From positions 5,050,501-5,114,500 of the forward strand of contig NZ_CP133017.1 of NCBI RefSeq assembly GCF_030866765.1: DNA of 64,000 nt, written 5' to 3'. The position numbers and the translations under genes were made by a program. Of this stretch, positions 52,519-61,293 are shown piece after piece; the stretch's first letter is position 1, and every line of letters starts with the position of its first letter. The notes beneath the pieces were generated by a model, which was not told the DNA's origin, did no database searches, and saw nothing but the letters and a program-made list of their open reading frames with translations. The stretch comes from Paenibacillus silvisoli. GTDB taxonomy: Bacteria; Bacillota; Bacilli; Paenibacillales; Paenibacillaceae.

Positions 52519-53397
52519 GTGATTCATATTACAGTTGAACTCGTACGCGGCTTAATTAACAGCCAATTTCCGCAATGGAAGCATCTCGAGGTTAGACCCG
52601 TCGAAAAAAGCGGCCACGACAACCGCACCTTCCGGCTCGGCCACGACATGACCGTGCGTCTGCCAAGCAACGAAAGCTACGCTTCCGCCGTCGATAAGGA
52701 AACGACTTGGCTGCCGATTTTCAAGCCTCAGCTGTCGTTGCCGATTCCCGCGCCTGTCGGCAAAGGCACGCCGACGGAGGACTATCCACTCCCCTGGTCG
52801 GTCAACCAATGGATTGATGGCGAGACGGTCACGGCTTCGAATATTCGCGACAACAACGAGTTTGCGGAAGATTTGGCTGCCTTCCTGCTGGAGCTGCAAG
52901 CGATCGACGCCAGCAACGGCGTACCCGCAGGCATTCAAAATTTCCACCGCGGCGGCAACCTGGCCGTATACGATTCGGATACGAGTACGATTATCGAGAA
53001 GCTCTCCGCTATGTACGACCCGCGCTTGCTCACGGAAATCTGGGAGCTTGCTCTCGCGCGCCCCTACGATGCGGCACCGCTTTGGCTGCATGGCGATGTG
53101 GCCGTCGGCAACCTGCTTGCGAAGGATGGCCGGCTGAGCGGCGTCATTGACTTCGGCACGATGGGCGTAGGCGATCCGTCCAGCGATCTCGTTATGGCGT
53201 GGAATTATTTCGATGACTACAGCCGCGAACGGTTCCTCAGCGGCGCGAATGCGGATGACGCCATGATCAACCGTGCGCGCGGGTGGGCGTTGTGGAAGGC
53301 GCTCATTTCGTACGATTGGAACGAGAAGGGCTCGGAGCTTGCGGTTTGGGGCAAGCGCGTTGTCGATGTTATCGTTGAAGATTATAGAAGAAAGTAA
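52519..53397 (+). CDS. APH-fold phosphotransferase
   Basis: 292 residues from GTG at 52519 (AAAGGA upstream). The N-lobe has KSGHDNRTFRLGHDMTVRLP; the catalytic loop is LWLHGDVAVGNLLAKDG (HGDVAVGN) and the metal loop VIDFGTMGVGDPSSD. It belongs to a subgroup often labelled aminoglycoside phosphotransferase with unproven substrate. It lies 31 bp after trpS in the same direction, and so may be partly under the T-box. Confidence 0.85.
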   Translation: MIHITVELVRGLINSQFPQWKHLEVRPVEKSGHDNRTFRLGHDMTVRLPSNESYASAVDKETTWLPIFKPQLSLPIPAPVGKGTPTEDYPLPWSVNQWIDGETVTASNIRDNNEFAEDLAAFLLELQAIDASNGVPAGIQNFHRGGNLAVYDSDTSTIIEKLSAMYDPRLLTEIWELALARPYDAAPLWLHGDVAVGNLLAKDGRLSGVIDFGTMGVGDPSSDLVMAWNYFDDYSRERFLSGANADDAMINRARGWALWKALISYDWNEKGSELAVWGKRVVDVIVEDYRRK

Positions 53398-53403
53398 ACC
53401 GCG

Positions 53404-53437
53404 CCCCTTCTGCTTCCCGGCAGAGGGGGTTTTTGCA
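53404..53437 (+). terminator. Rho-independent terminator after the APH-fold gene
   Basis: CCCCTTCTGC and GCAGAGGGGG with a short loop, followed by TTTTT. Confidence 0.8.
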
Positions 53438-53540
53438 TCATTCCAGCCATGCGTTGTCCCCATTCTTTTACCGTATATAATAGGACGTTCTGCATATTTA
53501 TTCCATGTAGCTCAATTCAGTGGCAGGAGGTTTGCCGGCT

Positions 53541-54005
53541 ATGGACGAGGAAATTCCGATCCAATCGCCCCCATGGCAAGGGTTCCATCATCTCGCCTTG
53601 GTAACGACGAATTTGGACGAAACCGTAAGCTTCTATATCGACTTACTAGGCATGCAGCTGCATGAAATGGGCATTCGTCCCGCGACGCCCATGCATGGAA
53701 GACATGCGATGATCAAGCCGGGGGCGTGCGAGTCGTGGGGGTTGCATTTTTTCGAACAGTTGGACGCTCACATTTACACGCATCCGGAAGCTTTGCAAAG
53801 AATGGTCTTTGTCTCCGGCGCGATGCAGCACATTTCGTTCGGGCTCCCGGACGAAGAAGCCGCTCTTGCGTTCCGGGAACGGCTGATCACGAACGGCGTA
53901 CCTACGACACCTATCATCAAGCAAGGACCGTTAAGCCTCCTGCAATTCCCCGACAACAACGGCATTATGCTGGAAGTGATTTGGCCGCGGCGCGAATCGG
54001 CTTAA
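53541..54005 (+). CDS. Glyoxalase/VOC-superfamily protein
   Basis: 154 residues. One VOC domain pair: GFHHLALVTTNLDETVSFYID (first metal His) and MQHISFGLPDEEAALAFRE (second His), with a terminal Glu in NGIMLEVIWP. An ATG 21 bp earlier sits on the GGAGG itself, so 53541 is taken. Could be a dioxygenase, glyoxalase or resistance protein; nothing more specific can be read. Confidence 0.82.
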   Translation: MDEEIPIQSPPWQGFHHLALVTTNLDETVSFYIDLLGMQLHEMGIRPATPMHGRHAMIKPGACESWGLHFFEQLDAHIYTHPEALQRMVFVSGAMQHISFGLPDEEAALAFRERLITNGVPTTPIIKQGPLSLLQFPDNNGIMLEVIWPRRESA

Positions 54006-54016
54006 TCTACATAAAA

Positions 54017-54056
54017 TGGCTGTACGGGACAAAAACCGCCCCGTACAGCCATTCGC
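54017..54056. terminator. Hairpin between convergent genes
   Basis: AATGGCTGTACGGG and CCCGTACAGCCATT form a 14-bp perfect stem. It lacks a long T-run but lies between two converging stop codons, so it probably acts in both directions. Confidence 0.65.
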
Positions 54057-54065
54057 TTCATCACG

Positions 54066-55079
54066 CTACCGCATTAACTCGGCCTTCCTCGCGCAATCCC
54101 AGACCTTATTGCCGAAATTCCGGATATCGTCCAAATAATCATAGCCCGGCGGATTTCCGCCCAGCTGATTCAGCATGCGAACCGCGACGATATTACCCTC
54201 GGGTATAACGAGCACCGCGCAGCCATACAAGCCCAGCGACTGATACGAGCTGGCAGGCAGCCGATCGCCAAGCTCCGATATCGCGCGCGGCCGGTCCTGC
54301 ACCCACCAGAAGAAGCCGTTACGCGGCAGCGTCTCCGGCAAGGAAGCTGGCGAGGAGACCGCCGTCGCCCGCTGGAATACGGACGGCGGGAAGAGCTGCC
54401 GTCCGCCGGCCTCTCCGAGGGACAGGTGCAGCTGCCCCCAATAAGCGAGCTCTCTAGCGCTTGCGAAGAGATTCGCCTCATCCCCGCGCTCACCGGCATA
54501 CGTTTCGTCCGTCCATAGGAGCTGCTCGCTCCGCTCCTTCCTCCACCCTGTCGCCGCGAAGCCAAGCGGCCCGAAAACCCGCTCCCGCATCAGCTCCGCG
54601 AGCGGACAGCCGAACACGTTCTCCACAATCCGAGTTAATAGATTAACGCCGGAATTGTTATAGCTCCAATCCGTGCCCGGCGGGAACATGCGGGTATGTC
54701 CCCCGCCTCCCTTCAGCCCGTGCGTATGCGTCAGCAGATGCCGAAGAGTCGTGTGGCGCAGCAGCTCCGCATCGAGATCGCTCAAATAAATCGTCACCGC
54801 GTCGTCCACGCTTCCGATCCGGCCTTCCTCTATGGCGAGACTGATCGCGAAGCCGAGGTACGTTTTGCGAACGGAGGCAAGATGAAACTGCGAATCCGGG
54901 CCAACCGGCCGTCCCTCTCCGCTGAAATCGTGTTCGCCCGCATACCATTCGTGCACGATTTTCCCATGCTGCAGCATACAGACCGCGGCTGCCGAGCAAG
55001 CCAGCTGCTCCCGCGCGGACCGCATATAGTCGTTTAGCGCGTCATACGTTCCGTCAGACTTCGCAAGCGTCAGTCTCAT
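54066..55079 (-). CDS. Serine hydrolase, beta-lactamase class C-like
   Basis: 337 residues. The catalytic SxxK is SVRK in FHLASVRKTYLGF, and the second motif Y-x-N is YNNSG; a third motif is not clear. No signal peptide, so it may act on esters or amides inside the cell. It starts 16 bp after the end of the GH87-like gene, in the same direction. Confidence 0.8.
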   Translation of the reverse strand: MRLTLAKSDGTYDALNDYMRSAREQLACSAAAVCMLQHGKIVHEWYAGEHDFSGEGRPVGPDSQFHLASVRKTYLGFAISLAIEEGRIGSVDDAVTIYLSDLDAELLRHTTLRHLLTHTHGLKGGGGHTRMFPPGTDWSYNNSGVNLLTRIVENVFGCPLAELMRERVFGPLGFAATGWRKERSEQLLWTDETYAGERGDEANLFASARELAYWGQLHLSLGEAGGRQLFPPSVFQRATAVSSPASLPETLPRNGFFWWVQDRPRAISELGDRLPASSYQSLGLYGCAVLVIPEGNIVAVRMLNQLGGNPPGYDYLDDIRNFGNKVWDCARKAELMR

Positions 55080-55095
55080 CGTTATCCCGCTCTCC

Positions 55096-57576
55096 TTAAA
55101 ATCCCGTATTTCCGTTCAAAATCGGTACGACCAAGCTGTTCGCGTTCGCGTAGTTCGCAAGCGCGTTGCCGGACGCGGCGTTGAAATTGAACTGCGTCCT
55201 TCCGCCGCTGTCCCCGTAAGAGGTGCTGTCGATGTGGATGCCTTCGGTTTCGCCGTTCGTGATCGTATTGAGCTCGATCCGGACATTTTGCATCGGATTC
55301 ACATCGAGCCAGAAATGGAGGCTTGCATGGTTATGTCCGGCGTGGCCCGCTTTATTGATCGTATTTCGCTGGAATTTGAGCCCGTTTATCGGATACGAAG
55401 GCTTGGTCGGCTCCACTGGCTCCGTTGTCACAATCATACCTGCATTGTACGTGCTGTCAATGATATTGTCCCGGTAAACCAAGCTGCTGCCGCCGACATC
55501 GGACATGCCGCGTCCCCAGTAGCTGGCGATAATCGTATTGAACGAAGCCGCGTTGTTTTGCGCGACCGACGGGAAGTTCATCAGGTTCACCTGCGCCACG
55601 CCGTCGTCGCCGAGGCCGCGCATATAGTTATTGGTCGCCGCGTTGCCGGCATTGCCCCCGTCGCCCCAATGAATGCCGTCAAAATACGTATTGTACAGCC
55701 GCACGTTCCGTATCGTCGAATTGGTCCAATCCGTCCAGCCCTCCAGGCATCCCATATGCTCCGCCCACAGATTTTGCAGCACGTTGTTGCTGCCGGCTCC
55801 TGGGTTCGTGAGCACGACGATGCCGTAATGCTGATCTCGCTGCGTATCGACGCCGCTGATGCGAAAATCGGAGATCGTCGTATCGTTGTTCAGCGTAAAC
55901 CCGACCTCGCCGCCCCAAATATTGTTCGTTACCGTGCTGTGAAGATGCGAATACCAGATCCCCGCGCCTTGGATGCTGACGCCGGACGGAACGGTAATTT
56001 TGTCGCTCTGATTATACGTGCCGGGCGGGAACCATACGTTCTTCCCTTGCGAAGCGGCCGCGTTGACCGCGCTTTGAATGGCCGCAGTATCGTCCGCGAT
56101 CCCGTTGCCGACCGCATTATACGGCGCCGATTTGACGGAAATAAAGTTCGCCGGCATCGCCAGCGGAGCCGCCGCCGTCTCCAGGTCGATCAAGTCGATG
56201 CCATACCAGGCGAGGCTGTTGCCGGCATCCTTCTGCAGCTTGACCGTATCGCCCGCGTTCACCTCAATCGCAAAATCTTTATCGTCGAAGCTCCGCACAT
56301 ACGAATTGCCCGGTGCCGTATCGTAGTTAAACGTGGACGTCAGCGACAGGTCTTGACGCTTCGCGCCGTTGACGTAGAGCGCCAGCGTGCCGGACGTGTT
56401 CTGCGGAATGCTGTAGCGGAGAATCAACCGGTTCGCGTCACGGACATTCGTCCACTGGACCGATTCGCCGGTTGCGTCGAGATGCGCATAGCTTTTGCCG
56501 GATGCGGCCAGCTTCTTCTTCGCCGTGTCGTTATTCAAGGTTGCGCCGCCGCCAAGCGTCCCGTTCTCCGCCTCATAGGTCGTGAACGGCATCGTGGCGC
56601 CCCGCGAATTGTTGTTCGTCAGCCGGAACCAGTTGAGATTGGCGATGCCGGAGCCAACGACGCCTTTGACAACCAAATTGTGCACGCCTGTTGCCGTACC
56701 CGTAATCGGCCATGTTTGCGTCTCGAAATTATTCCAGCCGTCCGTATTCGCTACGGTGAAGGTGCTGATTACCGGGCCGGTCAAGCTGTCCAGCCGCACC
56801 TCGAATTTGCCGCCGGTCGCGGTCGCCGCGACGCGGGCTTCCAGCGTTTTGTAGCCGCCGCTCAAATTCACGTTGTTGAACACCAGATAATCGTTCGTAT
56901 CGAAGCTCCCGACCTGCTGGCCGCCGCCCGTATCCGAGGTCGCCGCAGACGTTACCCCGGACATCGAATCGCAGCTCTCCGCCTCGATCTTGATCGCGGT
57001 CGTCATCGTGACGACGGGCGCCCAGTTCGTTTCGTCGAAGTTCATATTGCCGTTGGCGTTAATGACAAAATACAGCGCATCGCCCGCCTCGACATGAATA
57101 TCGGACACGCCGCTTGGCGTCACGTTGGCCGCCGACGTTACGGAAGCGCTCCAGAGCTGCGTTGTGTTTTTGAATATTTTGGCGACGACGCCGTTGCTGC
57201 TCGGATCGACCTTGTTCACCACGCCCGTAATGGAGACGTTGCCCGCTTGGGGCGCTACCCACTTTTTGACGGCGTCGCTGCTCGTTTCGGGGTGAAAGAA
57301 CGAATCTCTGACATACGGATAGCCGGAGGCTTCCTTCCATCTGGCCGGAGCCGCCGCGTCATACGTGCTGAAATTGGAATAGGTGCTGCCGCTCTTCTTC
57401 ATATAAAACCAGCTGCCGCCCCCCTGATCCGCACCGAACGAGGAAAAGGCGCTGTACATTACCGTCTCCGGAATCGGAGCCGCCTCGGATTTCGCTGCAT
57501 GCGCAAGCATGCCGCTCGCCACGAGCGCAGCGGCTATTGCGCCGCAAATGCCTTGCTTAAGCCTTCTTCTGATCAT
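55096..57576 (-). CDS. Secreted beta-helix enzyme with CBM modules, GH87 (alpha-1,3-glucanase)-like
   Basis: About 826 residues from ATG 57576 (AAGGAG 10 bases upstream; the GTG at 57597 overlaps that site). A signal peptide (to about residue 35, HAAKSEAAP) is followed by a beta domain (to about 190), a CBM6-like module (IKIEAESCDSMSG), a CBM35-like one (TYEAENGTLGGG), and a right-handed beta-helix (GNGIADDTAAIQSAVNAAAS) from about 490. Asp residues in NTYFDGIHWGDGG and RGLGDDGVAQVN match the catalytic layout of GH87 mycodextranases. It would break fungal alpha-1,3-glucan outside the cell. Confidence 0.68.
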   Translation of the reverse strand: MIRRRLKQGICGAIAAALVASGMLAHAAKSEAAPIPETVMYSAFSSFGADQGGGSWFYMKKSGSTYSNFSTYDAAAPARWKEASGYPYVRDSFFHPETSSDAVKKWVAPQAGNVSITGVVNKVDPSSNGVVAKIFKNTTQLWSASVTSAANVTPSGVSDIHVEAGDALYFVINANGNMNFDETNWAPVVTMTTAIKIEAESCDSMSGVTSAATSDTGGGQQVGSFDTNDYLVFNNVNLSGGYKTLEARVAATATGGKFEVRLDSLTGPVISTFTVANTDGWNNFETQTWPITGTATGVHNLVVKGVVGSGIANLNWFRLTNNNSRGATMPFTTYEAENGTLGGGATLNNDTAKKKLAASGKSYAHLDATGESVQWTNVRDANRLILRYSIPQNTSGTLALYVNGAKRQDLSLTSTFNYDTAPGNSYVRSFDDKDFAIEVNAGDTVKLQKDAGNSLAWYGIDLIDLETAAAPLAMPANFISVKSAPYNAVGNGIADDTAAIQSAVNAAASQGKNVWFPPGTYNQSDKITVPSGVSIQGAGIWYSHLHSTVTNNIWGGEVGFTLNNDTTISDFRISGVDTQRDQHYGIVVLTNPGAGSNNVLQNLWAEHMGCLEGWTDWTNSTIRNVRLYNTYFDGIHWGDGGNAGNAATNNYMRGLGDDGVAQVNLMNFPSVAQNNAASFNTIIASYWGRGMSDVGGSSLVYRDNIIDSTYNAGMIVTTEPVEPTKPSYPINGLKFQRNTINKAGHAGHNHASLHFWLDVNPMQNVRIELNTITNGETEGIHIDSTSYGDSGGRTQFNFNAASGNALANYANANSLVVPILNGNTGF

Positions 57577-57860
57577 CTCTGCATGTCTCCTTTTCACCTG
57601 GTTTCTGCCCTAGCTCTAGCAAACGATTCGCTGCTAGGAACGCGGTCGAACGATACCTTGGCGCATCACCTCCTTCACGAACGGATCAGGGTGTGGGCGA
57701 GTCTGGCTGAATGGTGGTTGGATTGCAAGCAGAATCATGAATGGGGCTGGTTCGTCTAGCTGTCGCATGCATGATTAAAGGTACCATAGCGGATTAGCAA
57801 ATTTTCAACTTGTTGTTAGCAAAATATTAACTTCTTGGGAGGGGAGGAGATGCGGGGCGA

Positions 57861-58421
57861 TTGGCGAAAATAGTGGGATCTACTGCGGCTTGTGCCAGGG
57901 AGGTGTCGGGATTGGACGAGGTTGAACGGTGGCATCGCCATTTTGGCGTGTACGGGATTTGCTTGGACGGCGGCGTGAAGCTGCTTGTCGTTCGTAAAGG
58001 AAAAGGTCCTTATGCGGGGCGGTACGATCTGCCCGGAGGTACGGTGGAGGAAGGCGAGCCGCTAACGGCTGCGCTTATGAGGGAGTTCGTCGAGGAGGCA
58101 GGCATCGAGGTGGAGGCGCTGCGTCAAATCGGTCTCTGCGACTATCTAGTTCCCTATCCGCTAGTTAAGAGAGGCACAACGCATATCCATCATGTGGCCG
58201 CGTTTTATGAGGCTCGTCCACTGGCGGGCGTCGAGATGCCGAGCGATTCGCCGCCGCAATTCGAGCAGCAGGATTCGTTAGGCGCCGTATGGGTGTCTGT
58301 CGAGGAGCTATCGGACAGCAACTGTTCTCCGCTTGTCATGCAGGCGGTTGACTGGATCGGGGGCAAAGCGTGGCCGCTGGATTGCAGGCGTTTGGACAAC
58401 TGGACCGTGCTGCGGAAGTAA
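57861..58421 (+). CDS. Nudix hydrolase
   Basis: 186 residues from TTG 57861. The Nudix box GGTVEEGEPLTAALMREFVEEAG fits the consensus. The start is uncertain: a GGGGAGGAG lies 12-20 bases upstream and a GTG downstream is possible. Substrate unknown. It differs in sequence from the Nudix gene at 48318. Confidence 0.83.
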   Translation: MAKIVGSTAACAREVSGLDEVERWHRHFGVYGICLDGGVKLLVVRKGKGPYAGRYDLPGGTVEEGEPLTAALMREFVEEAGIEVEALRQIGLCDYLVPYPLVKRGTTHIHHVAAFYEARPLAGVEMPSDSPPQFEQQDSLGAVWVSVEELSDSNCSPLVMQAVDWIGGKAWPLDCRRLDNWTVLRK

Positions 58422-58429
58422 CTGCGGTT

Positions 58430-58588
58430 GGGGCTAGCTAACGAATTCCAGCGACGTTATTCGGGCCAAAATGGCGGTTGGACGAGCATTTGAGTCATAA
58501 TAACGCTTTTGGAGTTCGTTAGCCGCTCAAAGTCGGCATTTTGAGCCAAATAATCGTTATTGGGTTCGTTAGCCGTCCAAACGCAACA
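58430..58588. repeat. Intergenic inverted repeats
   Basis: GCTAACGAATTCCAGCGACGTTATT and AATAACGCTTTTGGAGTTCGTTAGC-like words face each other (about 58436-58461 and 58499-58524), and TTCGTTAGCC recurs at 58567. This is the same design as at 7.2 kb with other letters (TAACGAA instead of TAACGGTTGCC). Confidence 0.6.
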
Positions 58589-58634
58589 AAACAGCAGCGG
58601 CAAAGTCACCACACTGACTTTGCCGCTGCTGTTT
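58589..58634. terminator. Bidirectional terminator
   Basis: AACAGCAGCGGCAAAGTCA and TGACTTTGCCGCTGCTGTT give a 19-bp perfect stem between the converging Nudix and glycosyltransferase genes. Confidence 0.85.
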
Positions 58635-58645
58635 CATTTATCTCA

Positions 58646-59452
58646 TCATCGCGCCGGCTTGCGGTTACGCTGGCTCGTTCTCGACCGGCTGCCCTGTTTA
58701 GCCGAACGCGGACCGAACCCGAGCTGCGTAATGTACGACCGCCAGCGCTTCTCGTACTGCGCGAATATCGCTTTCACCTCGACCGCAATCGCGGTATGGT
58801 GGCGGACCGTGCCCATCGCCTCATGGCGGCGGTAGGCGCTCAGCGGCTCGGGCAGGAGCAGAAACGGAATGCCGGTGAGCAGCACGCGGTACCAGTAGTC
58901 CAAATCATGCGTATACTTTAGCCCCTCGTGAAACGGCCCGGTAATCCGATAGAGCGACTTCGCCATCATGACGGTGCAGCCGTTGATCGGGTTGCTGTTC
59001 AGCAGCGCGCGGTAGAACGCGCCGTTCTCGTTGCCCGGCGGGATCAGATCGAGCTCGGTCATTTTGCCGCGGCCGTCGATAATGTCGAAGCCGGTATGGC
59101 TGATGAGCGCGCCCTGCTCCTCCATCGCTTCGACCTGCCGGCGGATTTTGTCCGGATAGAACCGGTCGTCGGAGCTGAGCCATGCCACATACTTGCCGCC
59201 TGCCAGCCGAAAGCCGTGGTTGAGCGCGCTCGCCGTACCGCCGTTTTCCTTGCCGGTGTAATGGATCCGCCCCGCATCCACATAGGGACGCAGCTTCTCC
59301 GCATGCATCGTCGAGCCGTCGTCCACGACGATTATTTCAATATTCGAATACGTTTGCGTAAGCGCGCTCTCAACGGCTTCCGCCACATAAGGATCGTTAT
59401 AAAAAGGAATGACGATCGTCACCAACGGACTCTCCGTCGTTTCGTTTCCCAA
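58646..59452 (-). CDS. Glycosyltransferase family 2
   Basis: 268 residues from TTG 59452 (AGGAGGAGGGG directly upstream). GT-A fold with VTIVIPFYND, VDDGST, LSSDDRF and HDLDYWYRVLL. A near-paralogue of the GT2 at 27608. The last 20 residues are very basic (GSRSRTSQRNRKPAR). It is the final gene of the nucleotide-sugar operon. Donor and acceptor are unknown. Confidence 0.9.
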   Translation of the reverse strand: MGNETTESPLVTIVIPFYNDPYVAEAVESALTQTYSNIEIIVVDDGSTMHAEKLRPYVDAGRIHYTGKENGGTASALNHGFRLAGGKYVAWLSSDDRFYPDKIRRQVEAMEEQGALISHTGFDIIDGRGKMTELDLIPPGNENGAFYRALLNSNPINGCTVMMAKSLYRITGPFHEGLKYTHDLDYWYRVLLTGIPFLLLPEPLSAYRRHEAMGTVRHHTAIAVEVKAIFAQYEKRWRSYITQLGFGPRSAKQGSRSRTSQRNRKPAR

Positions 59453-59512
59453 CTGCCCCTCCTCCTTCCTCCTACTCCTGCCCAACGCCACACAACGCTA
59501 TGCTACGTAACT

Positions 59513-60454
59513 CTAGCTCTGCCGCGCCGCCTCCAGCGTTTCCCGAAGCGATTGCATGAACGGAATACGCGGCGCCCAGCCCAGCGCGATAACCCCGCCG
59601 CAATCGACCGGCGCCGGCGAAGCCGCTTGCGAGCTGCCGATCTCCCACCGCAGCGGATGCTGCGTCAGCGCGTCGAAGGCGTCCGCAATCTCGCCAAGCG
59701 TTCGCATCTCGCCGGAGGCGACTGGGTAGATGCGGCCGCTCTCTCCCGAGCGCAGCAGCAGCTCGTAAGCGCGGATCGCATCGCGCACGTCGAGCAAATC
59801 CCGCGTCTCGCTGCGCGAGGACAGCCGGAACGGCGCCGGAGCCGCCTCTCCAGCGGCCGCCGCACGCTCCGTCTCGGCCGTGTAGCGAGCCAGCAGCGCG
59901 CACAAACCGCCGGAGCGGCCGGGGCCGATCAAGTTCGACGGCTCGGCTACGACGATTTCCATGCCGTAGAGCGAGGTCCAGCTCTGCGCCACGAGCACCT
60001 GCATCGTCTTGCTCAAGCTGTACGGATGCTGCGGCTGCGGCCGCTCCGCCCCGCCGGCAGCGGGCGGGAAGCGCAGCATCGAGCCGGCGACGACGATCCG
60101 GCACGCGCTGCCCAGCCGCCGGACGCCTTCGAGCACGTGCACCGTCCCCATCACGTTGCTTTGCAGCACGGCTGCCGGATTGCTCCACGAAGCGCCGACG
60201 GCGTTGGCGCCGGCCAAGTGAAGCACATACTCCGGCCTCGCGCGCTCCATGAGCGCAAGCGCCTCGGCCTGCGCGGCCAAATCGCAGGCCATCACGCTCT
60301 CCACCGTCCCGAGCCATGCCCACTCCGCTGCGTCAGGCTCCGGCATCCGGCGGAGAACAGCCGTCACGTCCCAGCCCGCGGCGCTGAAATAGCGGCAGGC
60401 GTGCTCCCCGCAGAAGCCGCCGGCTCCTGTCACAAGCAGGCGCGGGCGGCTCAA
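59513..60454 (-). CDS. NAD-dependent epimerase/dehydratase (SDR)
   Basis: 313 residues. Rossmann motif GAGGFCGEHACRYF near the start; the catalytic Tyr-Lys pair in YSLSK and a Ser in VAGSMLRF. Resembles GDP-6-deoxy-4-keto-mannose reductases and UDP-sugar epimerases. It overlaps the previous gene by 4 bp (ATGA at 60451-60454). It acts on a nucleotide sugar, identity unknown. The sequence is rich in Ala and Gly. Confidence 0.82.
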   Translation of the reverse strand: MSRPRLLVTGAGGFCGEHACRYFSAAGWDVTAVLRRMPEPDAAEWAWLGTVESVMACDLAAQAEALALMERARPEYVLHLAGANAVGASWSNPAAVLQSNVMGTVHVLEGVRRLGSACRIVVAGSMLRFPPAAGGAERPQPQHPYSLSKTMQVLVAQSWTSLYGMEIVVAEPSNLIGPGRSGGLCALLARYTAETERAAAAGEAAPAPFRLSSRSETRDLLDVRDAIRAYELLLRSGESGRIYPVASGEMRTLGEIADAFDALTQHPLRWEIGSSQAASPAPVDCGGVIALGWAPRIPFMQSLRETLEAARQS

Positions 60455-61293
60455 GCTTCATTCATCCATTGCGCGAGCTCCTCGAGCATTGGCACATAGC
60501 CCGGTGGCTGATAGCCCCAGTCGGTACGTGTAGCGACAAGCGTTCGGTCAAGAAACGGCTTCGGATCGGCTGCGATCGTGACGTCCTGCTTGTTAAAAGC
60601 GGCTTGGAACAACCGAAGCAGCTCCAGCTTGCTAACGGTTTCGGCAGCTGTCAAATTGACCAATCCTCCGATCTCGGGATGCGCGATCGCGTAATCTACC
60701 GCTTTCGCGAGCTCCAGCGTCGTAACGCCGTTCCACCATACGCGGGAATAACCGTTCACGGTTCCCTGCTGCTCCATGAACCATTTTAACAACCCGATGC
60801 CGTGCTGCCGGATTTCCGGGCCGATGATGGACGTGCGAATCGTCAAGTGCCGGGAGTTCGGCCCTTCGCCGAGCGCCTTCGATTTCGCGTATACCGACGT
60901 GCCCTCCGGCGCATCCTGCTCCGTATAGCTCCCGCGCGCGCCGCTGAAGACGCAGTCCGAGCTAATATGGATGACGCGCATCGTACCGCCGCCGGTCGTA
61001 TCCGCCAGATGGCGCAGCCAATGCGGGAGAAACCCGTTCACCCGGTACGCCGCCAACGGATGCTGCTCGGCATCCTGGTTCAGGATGCCGGCCGCATTGA
61101 CGATGACATCCGGCTGGAGCGCCGACACGAGCGAAGCTACGGCTTCGCTGTCGGCGGCGTCAAGCCGGTATACGCCATTTCCCTCCTCTGTCCTTGTCGT
61201 GTACATGACGTCCATCTCGGGATGCTGCCGCTTGAAATACCGAATCAGCACATGGCCGGCCATGCCGTTTCCCCCGATAATGAGCAGCTTCAT
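60451..61293 (-). CDS. RmlD-like nucleotide-sugar reductase
   Basis: 280 residues, SDR fold. GGNGMAGHVLIRYF (cofactor), HISSDCVFSGARGSYTE (the STDYVFDG-like RmlD motif), YAKSKALGE (Tyr-Lys) and RTSIIGPE. Similar in length and type to WbvR, the reductase in UDP-L-QuiNAc synthesis. It overlaps neighbours on both sides by 4 bp. Likely reduces the 4-keto group of a UDP-4-keto-6-deoxy sugar. Confidence 0.85.
   Translation of the reverse strand: MKLLIIGGNGMAGHVLIRYFKRQHPEMDVMYTTRTEEGNGVYRLDAADSEAVASLVSALQPDVIVNAAGILNQDAEQHPLAAYRVNGFLPHWLRHLADTTGGGTMRVIHISSDCVFSGARGSYTEQDAPEGTSVYAKSKALGEGPNSRHLTIRTSIIGPEIRQHGIGLLKWFMEQQGTVNGYSRVWWNGVTTLELAKAVDYAIAHPEIGGLVNLTAAETVSKLELLRLFQAAFNKQDVTIAADPKPFLDRTLVATRTDWGYQPPGYVPMLEELAQWMNEA

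Noticed and set aside
55234-57759. 841-codon open frame on the plus strand
   Set aside because: It is antisense to the GH87-like gene, Arg/His/Val-rich with no motif, and typical of GC-rich shadow frames.
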